Made by a program: the position numbers and the translations under genes
In this document: positions 42,944-51,676 of the stretch, piece by piece
Layout of the letters: every line of letters begins with the position of its first letter
Numbering within the stretch: the stretch's first letter is position 1
Source of the DNA: Arthrobacter sp. B3I4
GTDB taxonomy: Bacteria; Actinomycetota; Actinomycetes; Actinomycetales; Micrococcaceae
Direction: 5' to 3'
Length of the DNA stretch: 64,000 nucleotides
Assembly (NCBI RefSeq): GCF_030816855.1
Contig: NZ_JAUSYK010000001.1
Span: 2,170,001-2,234,000 of the forward strand
The notes under the pieces: generated by a model
Told to the model about the DNA's origin: nothing
Database searches by the model: none
The model's input: the letters and a program-made list of their open reading frames with translations, nothing else

Positions 42944-43470
42944 GTCGTAGCCCCCTTCTTCAGGTCGTTGTATGCCCGGCCCCGCCAGTAGTCCCGGATA
43001 TGGGCGCAGGAGTGGTCCCAGTCATTGCCGCCGTTCGCAGTGAACAGCTCAAGGGCCTTTGCGTTGACCCGATCCCGCTCTTCCTGCGGTATGACCCGGC
43101 GCGCTGACCAGTACCCGTCGCCTTCGTAGTCCAGTTCGATCTGGTGGACGCCCAGGCCGGCGTTCTCGGCTTCCTCCTGCATGGCGTCACTCGCGGAGTC
43201 AGCAGCTGTGGCGGCACAGTCGTTGGATTCGGTCATCCAGTCGCCTTCGATGTTCTGGTGAAGGACGCCATGGCGGGTGAACTCGCCGTCGTCTTCCTCG
43301 GCTTCAGTCGGACTGTAGTCGGCGCACTGCTTGCATTCCCACCAGACGCGGCAGCTGCCATCGTCCGGGCATTCGACGGTGAATTGCACCGAATCGATGT
43401 AGTCCTCCTCCGGAATGCCCTCCACGTCGGTGTTGGGCACTGCGGTGACGGTGACGGTGTGGGCGCTCAT
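42940..43470 (-). CDS. Hypothetical phage protein
   Basis: A 176-residue acidic protein starting MSAHTVTVTAVPNTDVEGIP. A Cys pair lies in WWECKQCADYSPTEAEEDDG with a further Cys in CPDDGSCRV. The C-terminus contains WDHSCAHIRDYWRGRAYNDL. No domain is recognised. It is in the early coupled operon. Confidence 0.65.
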   Translation of the reverse strand: MSAHTVTVTAVPNTDVEGIPEEDYIDSVQFTVECPDDGSCRVWWECKQCADYSPTEAEEDDGEFTRHGVLHQNIEGDWMTESNDCAATAADSASDAMQEEAENAGLGVHQIELDYEGDGYWSARRVIPQEERDRVNAKALELFTANGGNDWDHSCAHIRDYWRGRAYNDLKKGATT

Positions 43471-43625
43471 GCGGCTGCCAGCTTGTCGCGGAGGGGCTGC
43501 ATCGTCCCGGCCTGGTAGGCGTCGAACGCCTGAGCGTAGGCGGCATGCGTCGGGTAGTCCCGCGGCTGCGGTGCTTCAAGGGCCGCCGAGAACAACGCGT
43601 TCCGGGCCTGCTGACGGGAGCTCAT
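43467..43625 (-). CDS. Small phage protein
   Basis: A 52-residue ORF, ATG 43625 to TGA, which overlaps both neighbours by 4 nt. It reads MSSRQQARNALFSAALEAPQ, then HAAYAQAFDAYQAG and LRDKLAAA. A helical composition. Function unknown; the overlaps argue that it is translated. Confidence 0.6.
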   Translation of the reverse strand: MSSRQQARNALFSAALEAPQPRDYPTHAAYAQAFDAYQAGTMQPLRDKLAAA

Positions 43626-43828
43626 GCGACACACCCAAGCTTCGCGGCCCGGTACTCGGCCTCCACAGAGGCGAGGCGGGTCCGTGCCTCCTGCGCCTCG
43701 GACGCGGCGCGGGAAGCGTCAGCGTCCGCCCGCTCACTTGCGACCTTCGCAATACGGACCTGGCGGTACAGCTTCGCCGCCTCAAGTTCCGGCACAGGCT
43801 GCCGGGTGGTTGCTGGTGTGGTGGTCAT
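43622..43828 (-). CDS. Small coiled-coil phage protein
   Basis: A 68-residue protein starting at ATG 43828 with a Lys-rich Shine-Dalgarno-like gaaaagg upstream. A single long helix is predicted (VASERADADASRAASEAQEA). It is the first gene of the 42.4-43.8 kb coupled cluster and lies 58 nt downstream of element E2, so E2 is its likely promoter/operator. Confidence 0.65.
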   Translation of the reverse strand: MTTTPATTRQPVPELEAAKLYRQVRIAKVASERADADASRAASEAQEARTRLASVEAEYRAAKLGCVA

Positions 43829-43885
43829 GGGTTTCCTTTTCGTGGACCGGGGGAGTTGCAGCTCCGAATTGCCGGGATGATGTGT

Positions 43886-43915
43886 ACTCGTAAGTGTAAC
43901 AAGTTGAACTTGTTT
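43886..43915 (-). promoter_or_regulatory. 30-bp repeated element E2
   Basis: Shares the 15 invariant positions of the family. Positions 13-29 form a near-perfect 17-bp dyad (AACAAG, N5, CTTGTT). A -10-like ttacact is on the minus strand. Upstream of the 43828 operon. Confidence 0.65.
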
Positions 43916-43924
43916 GAGCAACGA

Positions 43925-44287
43925 CTATGAGTCGATGTGGTCGCGGTTTCCGTTCAGGATCGCCACGAACTCGCCGAGCGTCATCGTCACCCACTGATCC
44001 TCCGGCCGGCCCTTCCCGTGCCGCTTGTGCACCACCACGCCGGCCAGGGCGTCATCGTTGCCCCGCTCCACCTCGGCCTCAGCCGCCCATGGGCCGAGCA
44101 GCGTCTTCGCCGTGTTCTTGCATTCGATGACGAGGCGCTGGCCGAGGTGCCGGAGCCCGGCGATGTCTCCGCGGTCCTTCGAGCCGTTCTTTGTCCTCCG
44201 TTCGATCCGGTCGTCAACATGCTTGTTCAGGTAGCCGGCCGTCAGCGTCTCGAACGTTGCGCCCTTCTGGCGGTGGTACTTGGTCAT
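43925..44287 (-). CDS. Holliday-junction-resolvase-like nuclease (PD-(D/E)XK)
   Basis: A 120-residue small nuclease. The expected core is visible: Glu in GATFETLTAGYL, Asp41 in GDIAG, and Glu55-x-Lys57 in LVIECKN. The Hjc/RusA-like size and the late-early position fit a phage resolvase that clears branched DNA before packaging. Other restriction-like nucleases share this core. Element E3 lies 24 nt upstream. Confidence 0.75.
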   Translation of the reverse strand: MTKYHRQKGATFETLTAGYLNKHVDDRIERRTKNGSKDRGDIAGLRHLGQRLVIECKNTAKTLLGPWAAEAEVERGNDDALAGVVVHKRHGKGRPEDQWVTMTLGEFVAILNGNRDHIDS

Positions 44288-44310
44288 CGTTCCTGCTTTC
44301 GTAGATCAGT

Positions 44311-44340
44311 ACTTGTGAGCGTAACGCGCTGTACGCGTTT
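44311..44340 (-). promoter_or_regulatory. 30-bp repeated element E3
   Basis: Shares all 15 invariant positions. Its dyad at 13-29 is AACGCG, N5, CGCGTT, so the palindrome is kept although three bases per arm differ from E2. Upstream of the resolvase-like gene; minus-strand -10-like ttacgct. Confidence 0.65.
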
Positions 44341-44348
44341 CTGAGGGC

Positions 44349-44645
44349 CTAGCAACGGTTCGGACGGCCAACCACCCCGGACCGCCCGTGCGGACGCGTC
44401 CAGCCCGGCGCCGCGGCCCGCTCGCGATGCGCCGCACGGAACGCCTCCAGTTCCACCCGCGTGGTCTCCACCCACGACCACGCATCATCCCGCTGCAACT
44501 CCGCCGCCACCCTGTCCTGACCACCCGACGAACGGACCCGATCCGACCACGCCTCATACACGTCGAGGGCTTCCTGGTAGCGCGCTCGGAGGGTCTGCTC
44601 TGTGTGGTGTGTGGTTGCCCCTACGGGGTGGGTCTGGATGGTCAT
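44349..44645 (-). CDS. Hypothetical phage protein
   Basis: A 98-residue protein starting MTIQTHPVGATTHHTEQTLR. The middle is helical (YQEALDVYEAWSDRVRSSGG), and the tail is basic (RPHGRSGVVGRPNRC). ATG 44645 overlaps the stop of the 44642 gene. Function unknown. Confidence 0.65.
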   Translation of the reverse strand: MTIQTHPVGATTHHTEQTLRARYQEALDVYEAWSDRVRSSGGQDRVAAELQRDDAWSWVETTRVELEAFRAAHRERAAAPGWTRPHGRSGVVGRPNRC

Positions 44646-44962
44646 GCCTTCGCTCCTGTGCATTCGCAGTTGCCGTCTTCGTCGTGGTGGTCTTCGTCGG
44701 CGTCGTTGTGGATGAGTTCGGTCTGGCTGAAGACGAGGGGTCCGTTGCCGTAGGGGTCGAGGTACTGGGTGGCTATCGCTTCGCCGTCTGCCGCCCACGC
44801 GGTGATGTCGTGGCCGCGTCCTGGGCGCACTTCTTCGGCGTACACAATTCCCCAGAAGCCGAGGTGCGAGCCATGCATGTTCTCGACCCTGCGTGCGGCT
44901 AGTTCGAGCGCGGCCCTCTGCTTTTCGGTCAGTCTGGGGAGGTCGTGGTTCCAGATGCTCAT
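44642..44962 (-). CDS. Hypothetical phage protein with acidic C-terminus
   Basis: A 106-residue protein starting MSIWNHDLPRLTEKQRAALE. After LGFWGIVYAEEVRPGRGHD, the C-terminus is Asp/His-rich (HNDADEDHHDEDGNCECTG), which could bind divalent metal. ATG 44962 overlaps the stop of the 44959 gene. Function unknown. Confidence 0.65.
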   Translation of the reverse strand: MSIWNHDLPRLTEKQRAALELAARRVENMHGSHLGFWGIVYAEEVRPGRGHDITAWAADGEAIATQYLDPYGNGPLVFSQTELIHNDADEDHHDEDGNCECTGAKA

Positions 44963-45393
44963 GATGCTTGCTCCTTTTCGGTGTGGTGTTTGCCGAGTGC
45001 CTCTGTGGGCCTGAGTCCGGCTTTGATGTCTGCCCAGCAGCAGCGGCAGTTGTGGGCCTGGAAGGTTGGGTGGTCTTCGCAGGGCGGCCCTGGTGGTTGG
45101 GGGTTGGGGGTTTCGCCGATGGGGTGGTCCCAGTGGCGGCCTGGCTGGTAGATGACTGCGGGGGTGCGGGCGGTGTGTGTGCCGTCTGGGTTGCGGCGGT
45201 TCGCTGCGGTGACTGCTGCGAGGACGAGTAGCGGGTACGGGGCGGGGTGGTCCCGGTTCCGGCCGATGAGGGTCATGAGTGCTGGGGTGCCCCATTCGGG
45301 CCGGAGCTGGTGGAGGATCCCGGCCAGCGCCTCGGCCTGGGGTTTGGTGATGGGCTGGTGGTCAGTCAAGTGTTCACGTCCTTCCCGCGTCAC
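44959..45393 (-). CDS. Hypothetical phage protein with C-terminal Cys/His site
   Basis: A 144-residue protein. It starts at GTG 45393, or at TTG 45369, which has ggaagg 10 nt upstream. TKPQAEALAGILHQLRPEWG is similar to small actinophage proteins. The C-terminus has CEDHPTFQAHNCRCCW, a likely zinc site. The upstream 145-bp gap contains an inverted repeat (cgtcacc/gtgacg at about 45388-45403). Confidence 0.6.
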   Translation of the reverse strand: MTREGREHLTDHQPITKPQAEALAGILHQLRPEWGTPALMTLIGRNRDHPAPYPLLVLAAVTAANRRNPDGTHTARTPAVIYQPGRHWDHPIGETPNPQPPGPPCEDHPTFQAHNCRCCWADIKAGLRPTEALGKHHTEKEQAS

Positions 45394-45538
45394 TTAGGTG
45401 ACGATTGACTGATTTCTTCTTACAACTGGTGAGTAAAAACAGTGATGAGCGTTATCTCTTAGGTGAGTAAGAGTGGTTAGTGGTTAATGGTGCTAATCCG
45501 CTGCTAAGGGTTTGCTATGGCAGGTGCTTTAGCAGGTG

Positions 45539-45946
45539 CTAACCGGTTCGGGAGGCTCGGCAGTACTCGCAGCTGATGTCGACGATGCCCTTTTTTTCGT
45601 GGTGCCTGGTGTGCGCCCCTATTGCCCCGGCGGTGGATTTCTTCGCCTTGTGCAGTTCGATCTCGACCTTTGATTTCTGGTGCACGAGGTAGTCGTGCAT
45701 GTAGTAGACACCGGTGGTTTTGGTGGTTTCCACCCAGCCGTTGAGGAGCTCGTCGGCGACTTTCTTCCCTTGGGCGTGGAGGACGGCGTGCTCGATGAGG
45801 CCGTCCGTCTGGAACTCGTTGCAGGTGCCCCACAGCTCCAGCAGGTAGAGCTTGGCCTTGTCCGAGAGGCGTCGGAACTTTGGGTGCCGGAACAGCTCAT
45901 TCGTGACCGTGATGTATGGCCGTTTGTCCTTGTCAGCCTTCTCCAC
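45539..45946 (-). CDS. Putative replication-initiator-like winged-helix protein
   Basis: A 135-residue protein. ITVTNELFRHPKFRRLSDKA, then KLYLLELWGTCNEFQTDGLI, is the winged-helix pattern of phage replication O/DnaD-like N-termini. The C-terminus carries HTRHHEKKGIVD and SCEYC. GTG 45946 is chosen for its aaagga Shine-Dalgarno sequence; an ATG further upstream (46018) is possible. No separate replicative helicase loader is seen, so replication may use host enzymes. Confidence 0.58.
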   Translation of the reverse strand: MEKADKDKRPYITVTNELFRHPKFRRLSDKAKLYLLELWGTCNEFQTDGLIEHAVLHAQGKKVADELLNGWVETTKTTGVYYMHDYLVHQKSKVEIELHKAKKSTAGAIGAHTRHHEKKGIVDISCEYCRASRTG

Positions 45947-46020
45947 GATGGTCCTTTCTGGTGGTGCTGAACCAGCCGCGCCCGTTTTGCAACAAGCGCG
46001 ACTGGTTACTGCGGGCATGG

Positions 46021-48555
46021 CTAAACGGCGGCCTTGAAGGTGTTGTCTTCCACTGTGGCCAGGTCGAACAGGGTGGGCATGTCCTGCTTCCGTTCTTCGG
46101 CTTCGAGGTATTTGACGGAGTCGAGGAAGTATCCGGGGTTCAGTTCGCTCGACCGGCCCTGCCGGCCGAGCTTCAGGGCCCGGAGCGGGACGGTTCCGAG
46201 GCCGCCGAAGGGGTCGAACACGAGGTCTCCGGGGTTGGTGTACCGCTCGATGAGCCGGTCGACGATGTCGAACTGGAGCGGGCAGACGTGCATCTGGACG
46301 TTGCGGCGTTTCTGCTCGCCGTTGAGGGTGAGCATCCGGTTCACGTCGTGCCAGACATCCGGCGCCCAGGACCCGGGCATGAGGGACATGAACGTGGCCG
46401 GGAGCGCGCCCTTGCCCTGCAGCGCCTCGCCAATCCGGACGTGGGTTTCGTAGTCGTAGACCTCGGTCAGGGTCTGCTCCGTGAACAGCCTAGAGCGCTG
46501 CTCGACGGGCAGGCCTGCGAGCTCGTCAGGGGTGAGGTGCCGGTTGCCGCTGGAGCGCCAGTTCGCGTGTGCGTCGACCTGCCACCGTGCCAGCGAGTAG
46601 TCGTCAACGGACTTCACCACCCGGTCGTCCGCGTACCCCTTCGACCGGTCTGTCTGGGGCTTGTGGAAGAGCAGGATGTACTCGGGGGAGCCGACGCCCA
46701 TCTTCGTGCCGTCCTTCCGCATCTCCGTGTAGCCGAGGCGGTAGGTCTGGTTGTTTTCGCGGACGACGTCGGTGACGACGGTGATCATCCCCATGTAGTC
46801 GAAGCCGTGCTTTACCCCGTGGAAGAGCGCCTCGGCATGGAACGGGGAGACCGTGGGGATGCCAGCGCCGGTGACGTTGCCGAAGTTGATCCGGTCCTTG
46901 ACGTGGCAGGCGTAGATCCGGCCAGGCTTGAGGACCTTCAGCAGCTGCGGGGTGAGGAAGTCCATCTGCGCCCAGAAGTGGTCGTTGTCGTCGGTGTGCC
47001 CGAAGTCGCTGTAGTCGGGCGTGTACTCGTAGTGGTTGGAGAACGGGATGGATGTGACGATCATGTCGACACTGTTCTCGGCCATGTGGTGGGTGGTTTC
47101 GTCCACGCAGTCGTTGTTGGCCAGGGTCCAGCCTTCGCCGAAAGTTTCGATGCGTTCGACGCCCATGGTGCGGGTCAGTGCTTCGGTGATCGAGTTCCGG
47201 GAGAGGCCGTACTGCTTGATGATGTCGGTCATGGTGGAGGTCAGCTCTCTGTGTTGCGCCCATTTGTCTTTCAGGGCGGTGACGACTTCGCCTTCGGATT
47301 CGGCGTGGATGAGGTGCGCGGTGCAGGGGCGGGTCTGGCCGAAGCGTTGGATGCGGTGGCAGGCCTGGATGGTGTCGTTGAACTTGTAGGTGACGCCGGC
47401 GAAGACGGCGACGTTGGCCTGCTGCAGGTTCAGGCCCTGGCCGAGCATCACAGGCTTCCCGATGAGGGCGTAGGTCTCCTTGTCCCGCCACTGGTCGAGG
47501 CGCCGCTCGGCCTCATCGGTGTCGAGCGAGCCGTGGACACTGGAGTAGCTGATGCCGGCGGCTTTGAGGGCCGCCTCGATCGCGTCCTGTTCGGCGTTGA
47601 GGTCGCACCAGAGGATGATCTGGCCGTCGTCGCTCGCATGGTGCGCGGCGACCATTTCCATGAGCTTCGCGATCCGGGCGGGGAGGCTGTCACGTTTCTC
47701 CTTGGCCACCCCCTGCAGGTCTTTGGCGCCGCCGCGGAAGAGCCGCGCCTGCCCGTCGCGATCGACTCCGGCCGTCGTGTGGTCCACGGGGACCTCTACC
47801 CAGTCGATGGCCAGCGGCGGCAGATCGTAGCCTTCGTCGGAGTAGCCGAGGTCGGAGGGCTTTTGCAGGAAGATCGACCACGAGTTCAGCCACATGAAGA
47901 ACTCTTCCCGTTTGTGCGGGTAAAGCGTGAGGTTGTTCGCCTGCGTGGAGTCGCGCTGGAACCACCGGGTGAGCGCCTGGCCGGTGTCCATGACGCCGAG
48001 GAACCCGGCGTAGTGGATGAGCTCCTTGTACCGGTTGGGTGACGGGGTCGCAGTGGCCACGAACCGGTAGGCGACGTCGGCGAAGAGGCTGAGGAAGGTC
48101 TGGTAGGTCTTGGAGCCGAAGCTGCGCAACACCCCGGCCTCGTCGAGGCTGACCGCGGTGAACTCGTTGACGTCGAGTTTCCCGTCGCGGACGGTCTCGT
48201 AGTTGGTGATGTAGATGCCGTCGCCGTCGATGTCCTCAGCCCGGCGGATGAAGCGCACGTCGATGTCGAGTTTGCGGCCGTCGCGGATGAACTCGCCGCG
48301 GACCCCGAGGGGCGCGACGATCAGGGCCCGGCCGCCGGCGTGCGCGAGGGTGAGCCGCAGCGTCTCCAGCTGCATTATGGACTTGCCCATGCCGAACGCG
48401 GCGAAGATCGCCCGCCGCCCGCCTTCGACCGCCCAGCGGACAATGTCCCGCTGGTGGTCTTTCAGGATGGGGTTAACGGCCGTCGCCGGGACAGGCTGGC
48501 CATAGTCACGTTCGAAGTCGGCCTTCGCCTTCAAGAACTCGGTGTACTCGCTCAT
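46021..48555 (-). CDS. Fused SNF2-type helicase and DNA methyltransferase
   Basis: An 844-residue two-enzyme protein. Residues 1-460 are a SNF2/superfamily 2 helicase: P-loop FGMGKS (54-59), Walker B DEAG (138-141), motif III region ATATPSPNRY and motif VI CHRIQRFGQTR. Residues 480-844 are an N4-cytosine or N6-adenine methylase: motif IV TSIPFSNHYEY and motif I FDPFGGLGT, in the beta-class order (IV before I). It may methylate DNA while translocating, for anti-restriction. ATG 48555 overlaps the C5 methylase stop. Target site unknown. Confidence 0.88.
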   Translation of the reverse strand: MSEYTEFLKAKADFERDYGQPVPATAVNPILKDHQRDIVRWAVEGGRRAIFAAFGMGKSIMQLETLRLTLAHAGGRALIVAPLGVRGEFIRDGRKLDIDVRFIRRAEDIDGDGIYITNYETVRDGKLDVNEFTAVSLDEAGVLRSFGSKTYQTFLSLFADVAYRFVATATPSPNRYKELIHYAGFLGVMDTGQALTRWFQRDSTQANNLTLYPHKREEFFMWLNSWSIFLQKPSDLGYSDEGYDLPPLAIDWVEVPVDHTTAGVDRDGQARLFRGGAKDLQGVAKEKRDSLPARIAKLMEMVAAHHASDDGQIILWCDLNAEQDAIEAALKAAGISYSSVHGSLDTDEAERRLDQWRDKETYALIGKPVMLGQGLNLQQANVAVFAGVTYKFNDTIQACHRIQRFGQTRPCTAHLIHAESEGEVVTALKDKWAQHRELTSTMTDIIKQYGLSRNSITEALTRTMGVERIETFGEGWTLANNDCVDETTHHMAENSVDMIVTSIPFSNHYEYTPDYSDFGHTDDNDHFWAQMDFLTPQLLKVLKPGRIYACHVKDRINFGNVTGAGIPTVSPFHAEALFHGVKHGFDYMGMITVVTDVVRENNQTYRLGYTEMRKDGTKMGVGSPEYILLFHKPQTDRSKGYADDRVVKSVDDYSLARWQVDAHANWRSSGNRHLTPDELAGLPVEQRSRLFTEQTLTEVYDYETHVRIGEALQGKGALPATFMSLMPGSWAPDVWHDVNRMLTLNGEQKRRNVQMHVCPLQFDIVDRLIERYTNPGDLVFDPFGGLGTVPLRALKLGRQGRSSELNPGYFLDSVKYLEAEERKQDMPTLFDLATVEDNTFKAAV

Positions 48556-50102
48556 GAGGCCACCAGCGTTTCCGCCATGCAGGCTACGAGGTCACGGGCG
48601 GCCGGGGGTGTGACGGCGTTGCCGGCCATCTTGACCTGTTCGCGTTTGTTGCCGAGCATGATGTATTCCTTCGGGAAGGCCATGCCTGCCTTGATTTCGT
48701 GGGGTTCGAGCATCCGGAACTCGCAGTTGTCGATGTCGGGGACTTTCCATTCGGCCAGGCCGTGGTGGAGCCCGTTGGCGGCGAACGTGTCGAGCGGCTG
48801 CCCGACGTCCTTGGGTGCGTTGGTGCCGCGGAGGGTGGTGATCATCGCGAACCGGTCATGCGTGGTGATGGTCGGGATTGCCTTGGAGGTGGGGTGCATT
48901 TGACCGTTGCCGTAGTACTCCATGAGCATGTGGTCCCGTGGCGCCGTGAGGACCCCGGTCTCGTTGCGGGTGGTCTGGGTCCGCATCGCCTCGTGAACGG
49001 CCTGAGCCTGTTTCCCTTCGCGGCCCTCCACGGGAATGAGCAGCGACTCGTGCAGGCCGCCGGCCACGAGGGTCCGGAGGGGATCGCCGACGGTGGCCGT
49101 GCGGGTGTTGTCCGATCCGCTCAGGTTGTTCACGATGAGTGGGGTCAGGAGCCCCCGCGTGTAGCTCGTCGTCTGCGTGGCGAACGCTTCACGATCGACC
49201 GGTGTCAGGATCTGCGAGCCTCGCACGGAGTCGATGGCCAGGCGCTGGTTGCCGTACTTAGCGAGCCCGGCCCGGATCCGCGCCAGAGTCTTGTCGGCGA
49301 GGGGGCGCTTTCGGTCCCCGATGCGCTCGCCGCGCAGTGACCAGTCGATCGCGTGGGAGGCCGGCAGCCAGCCCGGCTCGACAACCTGGTTACGGCAGGC
49401 GGCCTTCGGGCAGCGGTAGACGTACTGGGCCCGGTAGCGTCCCCACTGCTCCGTCTTCTTGAACACCTGCAGCGCGTCCACGATCTCGTCGCAGCTCGAG
49501 CAGTAGGCCTTGGGCCGGAAGTACTTTTCCACGTCCGGCGCCTTGTTGCCTTTGAGCCAGAAGAGCACGTACATGCGGTCCCTGGACTGGGGTGCGGGGA
49601 GGCCGCCGTGCTGGGCGTGCATGGAGTTGAGGTACTGGATGCGGTGTTCGTAGCCGAGTGACTTCATGGCCATCAGCCAGGCGTCGAACATGACCCATTT
49701 GGCGGCGTCTACAACGTTCTCGGTGATGATGGCCCGGTACTTGTGGACTTCGGCGAACCGGGGGACATCCCACATGGTGGCGCGGGATCGGTCGGCGGCC
49801 TCGTCGGGCAGGGCGTCGCCGAACAGGTCGGGCTGGTTGGTGATGCGCTTCCGGCCCTTGGCCACGGAGTGGTTGGTGCATTCGGGGGAGGCCCAGAGGA
49901 TGTCTGAGTGGCCGATGTAGCGGGGGTCGGTTTCTTTGATGTCGGCCTGGACGTGGATGGTGTCCGGGTGGTTCGCGTTGTGGGACTCCAGTGCCTTGTC
50001 CCAGTGGTTGAGGGCGGTCTTGACGGTGATCCCTGGGAGCGACGTCGCTCCGGTGGAACTGCCGCCGGCGCCGCAGAACATGTCAGTCATGGTGAGGCTC
50101 AT
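48552..50102 (-). CDS. C5-cytosine DNA methyltransferase with zinc insert
   Basis: A 516-residue enzyme. Motif I is FCGAGGSSTG (9-18); the catalytic Cys75 lies in ASPECTNHS, so motif IV reads PEC rather than PPC. Motif VI is ENV (128-130), motif VIII QSRDR (172-176), and motif X GNAVTPPAARDL at the end. A zinc-like insert (C201, C204, C231, C236) lies where target recognition begins. Likely protects phage DNA. Coupled to both neighbours by 4-nt overlaps. Confidence 0.92.
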   Translation of the reverse strand: MSLTMTDMFCGAGGSSTGATSLPGITVKTALNHWDKALESHNANHPDTIHVQADIKETDPRYIGHSDILWASPECTNHSVAKGRKRITNQPDLFGDALPDEAADRSRATMWDVPRFAEVHKYRAIITENVVDAAKWVMFDAWLMAMKSLGYEHRIQYLNSMHAQHGGLPAPQSRDRMYVLFWLKGNKAPDVEKYFRPKAYCSSCDEIVDALQVFKKTEQWGRYRAQYVYRCPKAACRNQVVEPGWLPASHAIDWSLRGERIGDRKRPLADKTLARIRAGLAKYGNQRLAIDSVRGSQILTPVDREAFATQTTSYTRGLLTPLIVNNLSGSDNTRTATVGDPLRTLVAGGLHESLLIPVEGREGKQAQAVHEAMRTQTTRNETGVLTAPRDHMLMEYYGNGQMHPTSKAIPTITTHDRFAMITTLRGTNAPKDVGQPLDTFAANGLHHGLAEWKVPDIDNCEFRMLEPHEIKAGMAFPKEYIMLGNKREQVKMAGNAVTPPAARDLVACMAETLVAS

Positions 50103-50488
50103 GGTGTCTTCCTGAATTCGTCGGTGAGGTGGTTGCAGGGTTCGTAAACGCAGCTGGCCCAGAGGGTCAGACCGTGCGCGTGCTCGTGCCAGTCGGAGAG
50201 TCGTCGGCGGTTCGTCTCGTGGTCGGGAACGTCCGTGTCGTCGTAGCTGCCGCCGCAGTCGTCTTCGTGGTGGTAGCCGAGGGCTTCGAGGTCTTCTTTT
50301 TCGATCTCGAAATCAACGTCGACGTCCACCGTTTTCGAGCCGCTGAGGGTGCGGCCTTTCCGCCACTGGTAGTCCCGGTTCCATTCCTCTCGGGGAAGTT
50401 CCAGCACGGCCTTCTGCTCGGCGCGCTTGGCCTGGGTAAGGGTCTTCCGGATCTCGGCCAGCTTCTGGGCTGGCGTCTGCTCGGCCAT
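50099..50488 (-). CDS. Hypothetical phage protein
   Basis: A 129-residue acidic protein starting MAEQTPAQKLAEIRKTLTQA. It has WRKGRTLSGSKTVDVDVDFE and CGGSYDDTDVPDHETNRRRL, and ends VYEPCNHLTDEFRKTP. ATG 50488 overlaps the stop of the sliding clamp gene. No domain is recognised. Confidence 0.65.
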   Translation of the reverse strand: MAEQTPAQKLAEIRKTLTQAKRAEQKAVLELPREEWNRDYQWRKGRTLSGSKTVDVDVDFEIEKEDLEALGYHHEDDCGGSYDDTDVPDHETNRRRLSDWHEHAHGLTLWASCVYEPCNHLTDEFRKTP

Positions 50489-51565
50489 TAGAGCCTCACC
50501 GGCATGAGGAGGTGGCGGAGCCCTTCTTGGCCGGATACGAGGGCGGGCTTCTTGGTGTTGTCCTGGAAGCCGAGGACGACGGCGGACGCCGGGGTGACGG
50601 CCAGCGACCATGCGAGGTACATCGGGTTGAACGCGACCTCGACGTCGTCTCCGGAGACGAGGCACTGGATGGTTTCGGTACCCGTAGCGTCTTCGCCGGT
50701 GCCCGCGTCCACGGTCATGGAGCCGTCTTTGGTGGTGAGCCGGACCGGGGTGTTGCGCTCGGCAACGAGGGAGACGCGGCCGAGGACGTCGGCGAACTCT
50801 GCGCGGTCCACGGTGACGTCAGTCGCGGTCGTGTCCGGGAAGAGGGTCTTGATCTTGGGGAAGTCGCCGTCGAGCATGATCGCCGTGGTGGCGCGGTTAC
50901 CCGTGCGGATGCCGACGAGGTTCCCGTCCGCAAGGAAGGACGCTTCCCCGGCCAGAGTCTTGACGACGTCGGTGAGCCAAGATGCACGCACCAGGAGGTC
51001 GACGTCGCCTCCGGCGGGCTGCCAAGGGATGGTGACCTCGGCTAGTCGGTACCGGTCAGTCGTGCGCATGGTCAGCTCGTCGCCATCGGAGACGATCTGC
51101 ACGCCCATGAGGACGGGCACCGAGTCGTCGGTGGAGGCGGCGCCGATGACCTGGCCGACGGCCGCGGCGAACACGTCGCCGTCGATCTTGCCCGCAACGG
51201 GCGGGAGGTCGGGCATGGGCGGGAACTCGGAGACGGGCATCGCGGCCATGGTGAACACCGCCGATCCGGCCGTGAGCGTGGCCCGGCGGTCGTCGACTGT
51301 CACGGTGACGGTCTTCTTGCCGAACTTTCGGATGATGTCGGTGAACATGCGGCCCTGCAGCAGGACCGTGCCCGGCTCGGCCACCTCAGCAGCGACCTGG
51401 GTGCGGGCGGACTTCTCGTAGTCGAAGCCGCTGATGCGGAGACCGCCCTGCTGGGCTTCGATCAGGAGGCCGGAGAGGACGGGGACTGGAGGGGCGGGCG
51501 CTGATGCCCTTGGAAGCGAATGCGGCGGCGTCGGCGAGGGCGTCCGCGGTGAGGGTGAATTTCAA
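50488..51565 (-). pseudogene. Sliding clamp (DnaN-like), frameshifted near the N-terminus
   Basis: Beta clamps hold DNA polymerase on template. From TTG 51565 the start is KFTLTADALADAAAFASKGI; it is then expected to continue as PVPVLSGLLIEAQQGG and RISGFDYEKSARTQVAAEVA, but that lies in the next frame. The break is at the G4 run 51491-51494 (C4 on the coding strand): removing one base restores a single frame (total length 3n+1). From there to 50488 the frame is open and well conserved (GDFPKIKTLFP near the middle, ending HLLMPVRL). Rejoined length about 358 residues. Confidence 0.82.
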
Positions 51566-51598
51566 GGTGAGGTCACTTTCGTAGTGGGAGCAGCGTTC

Positions 51599-51676
51599 TT
51601 AGTCGGAGCAGCGGCACTCGGCCGTTTGCGGGTTGATGACCCCGTTGCAGGACGGGCAACGTTCCTGCCCGCTCAT
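51599..51676 (-). CDS. 25-residue zinc-ribbon microprotein
   Basis: ORF from ATG 51676 to TAA, reading SGQERCPSCNGVINPQ, then AECRCSD. The CPSC and CRC pairs form a minimal C4 zinc site. Its ATG overlaps the redoxin stop by 4 nt (ATGA). It lies between the redoxin and clamp genes. Confidence 0.55.
   Translation of the reverse strand: MSGQERCPSCNGVINPQTAECRCSD

Noticed and set aside
45916..48042. 708-codon open frame on the + strand
   Set aside because: It is antisense to the helicase-methylase gene, which has clear motifs; long antisense frames are expected in high-GC DNA.
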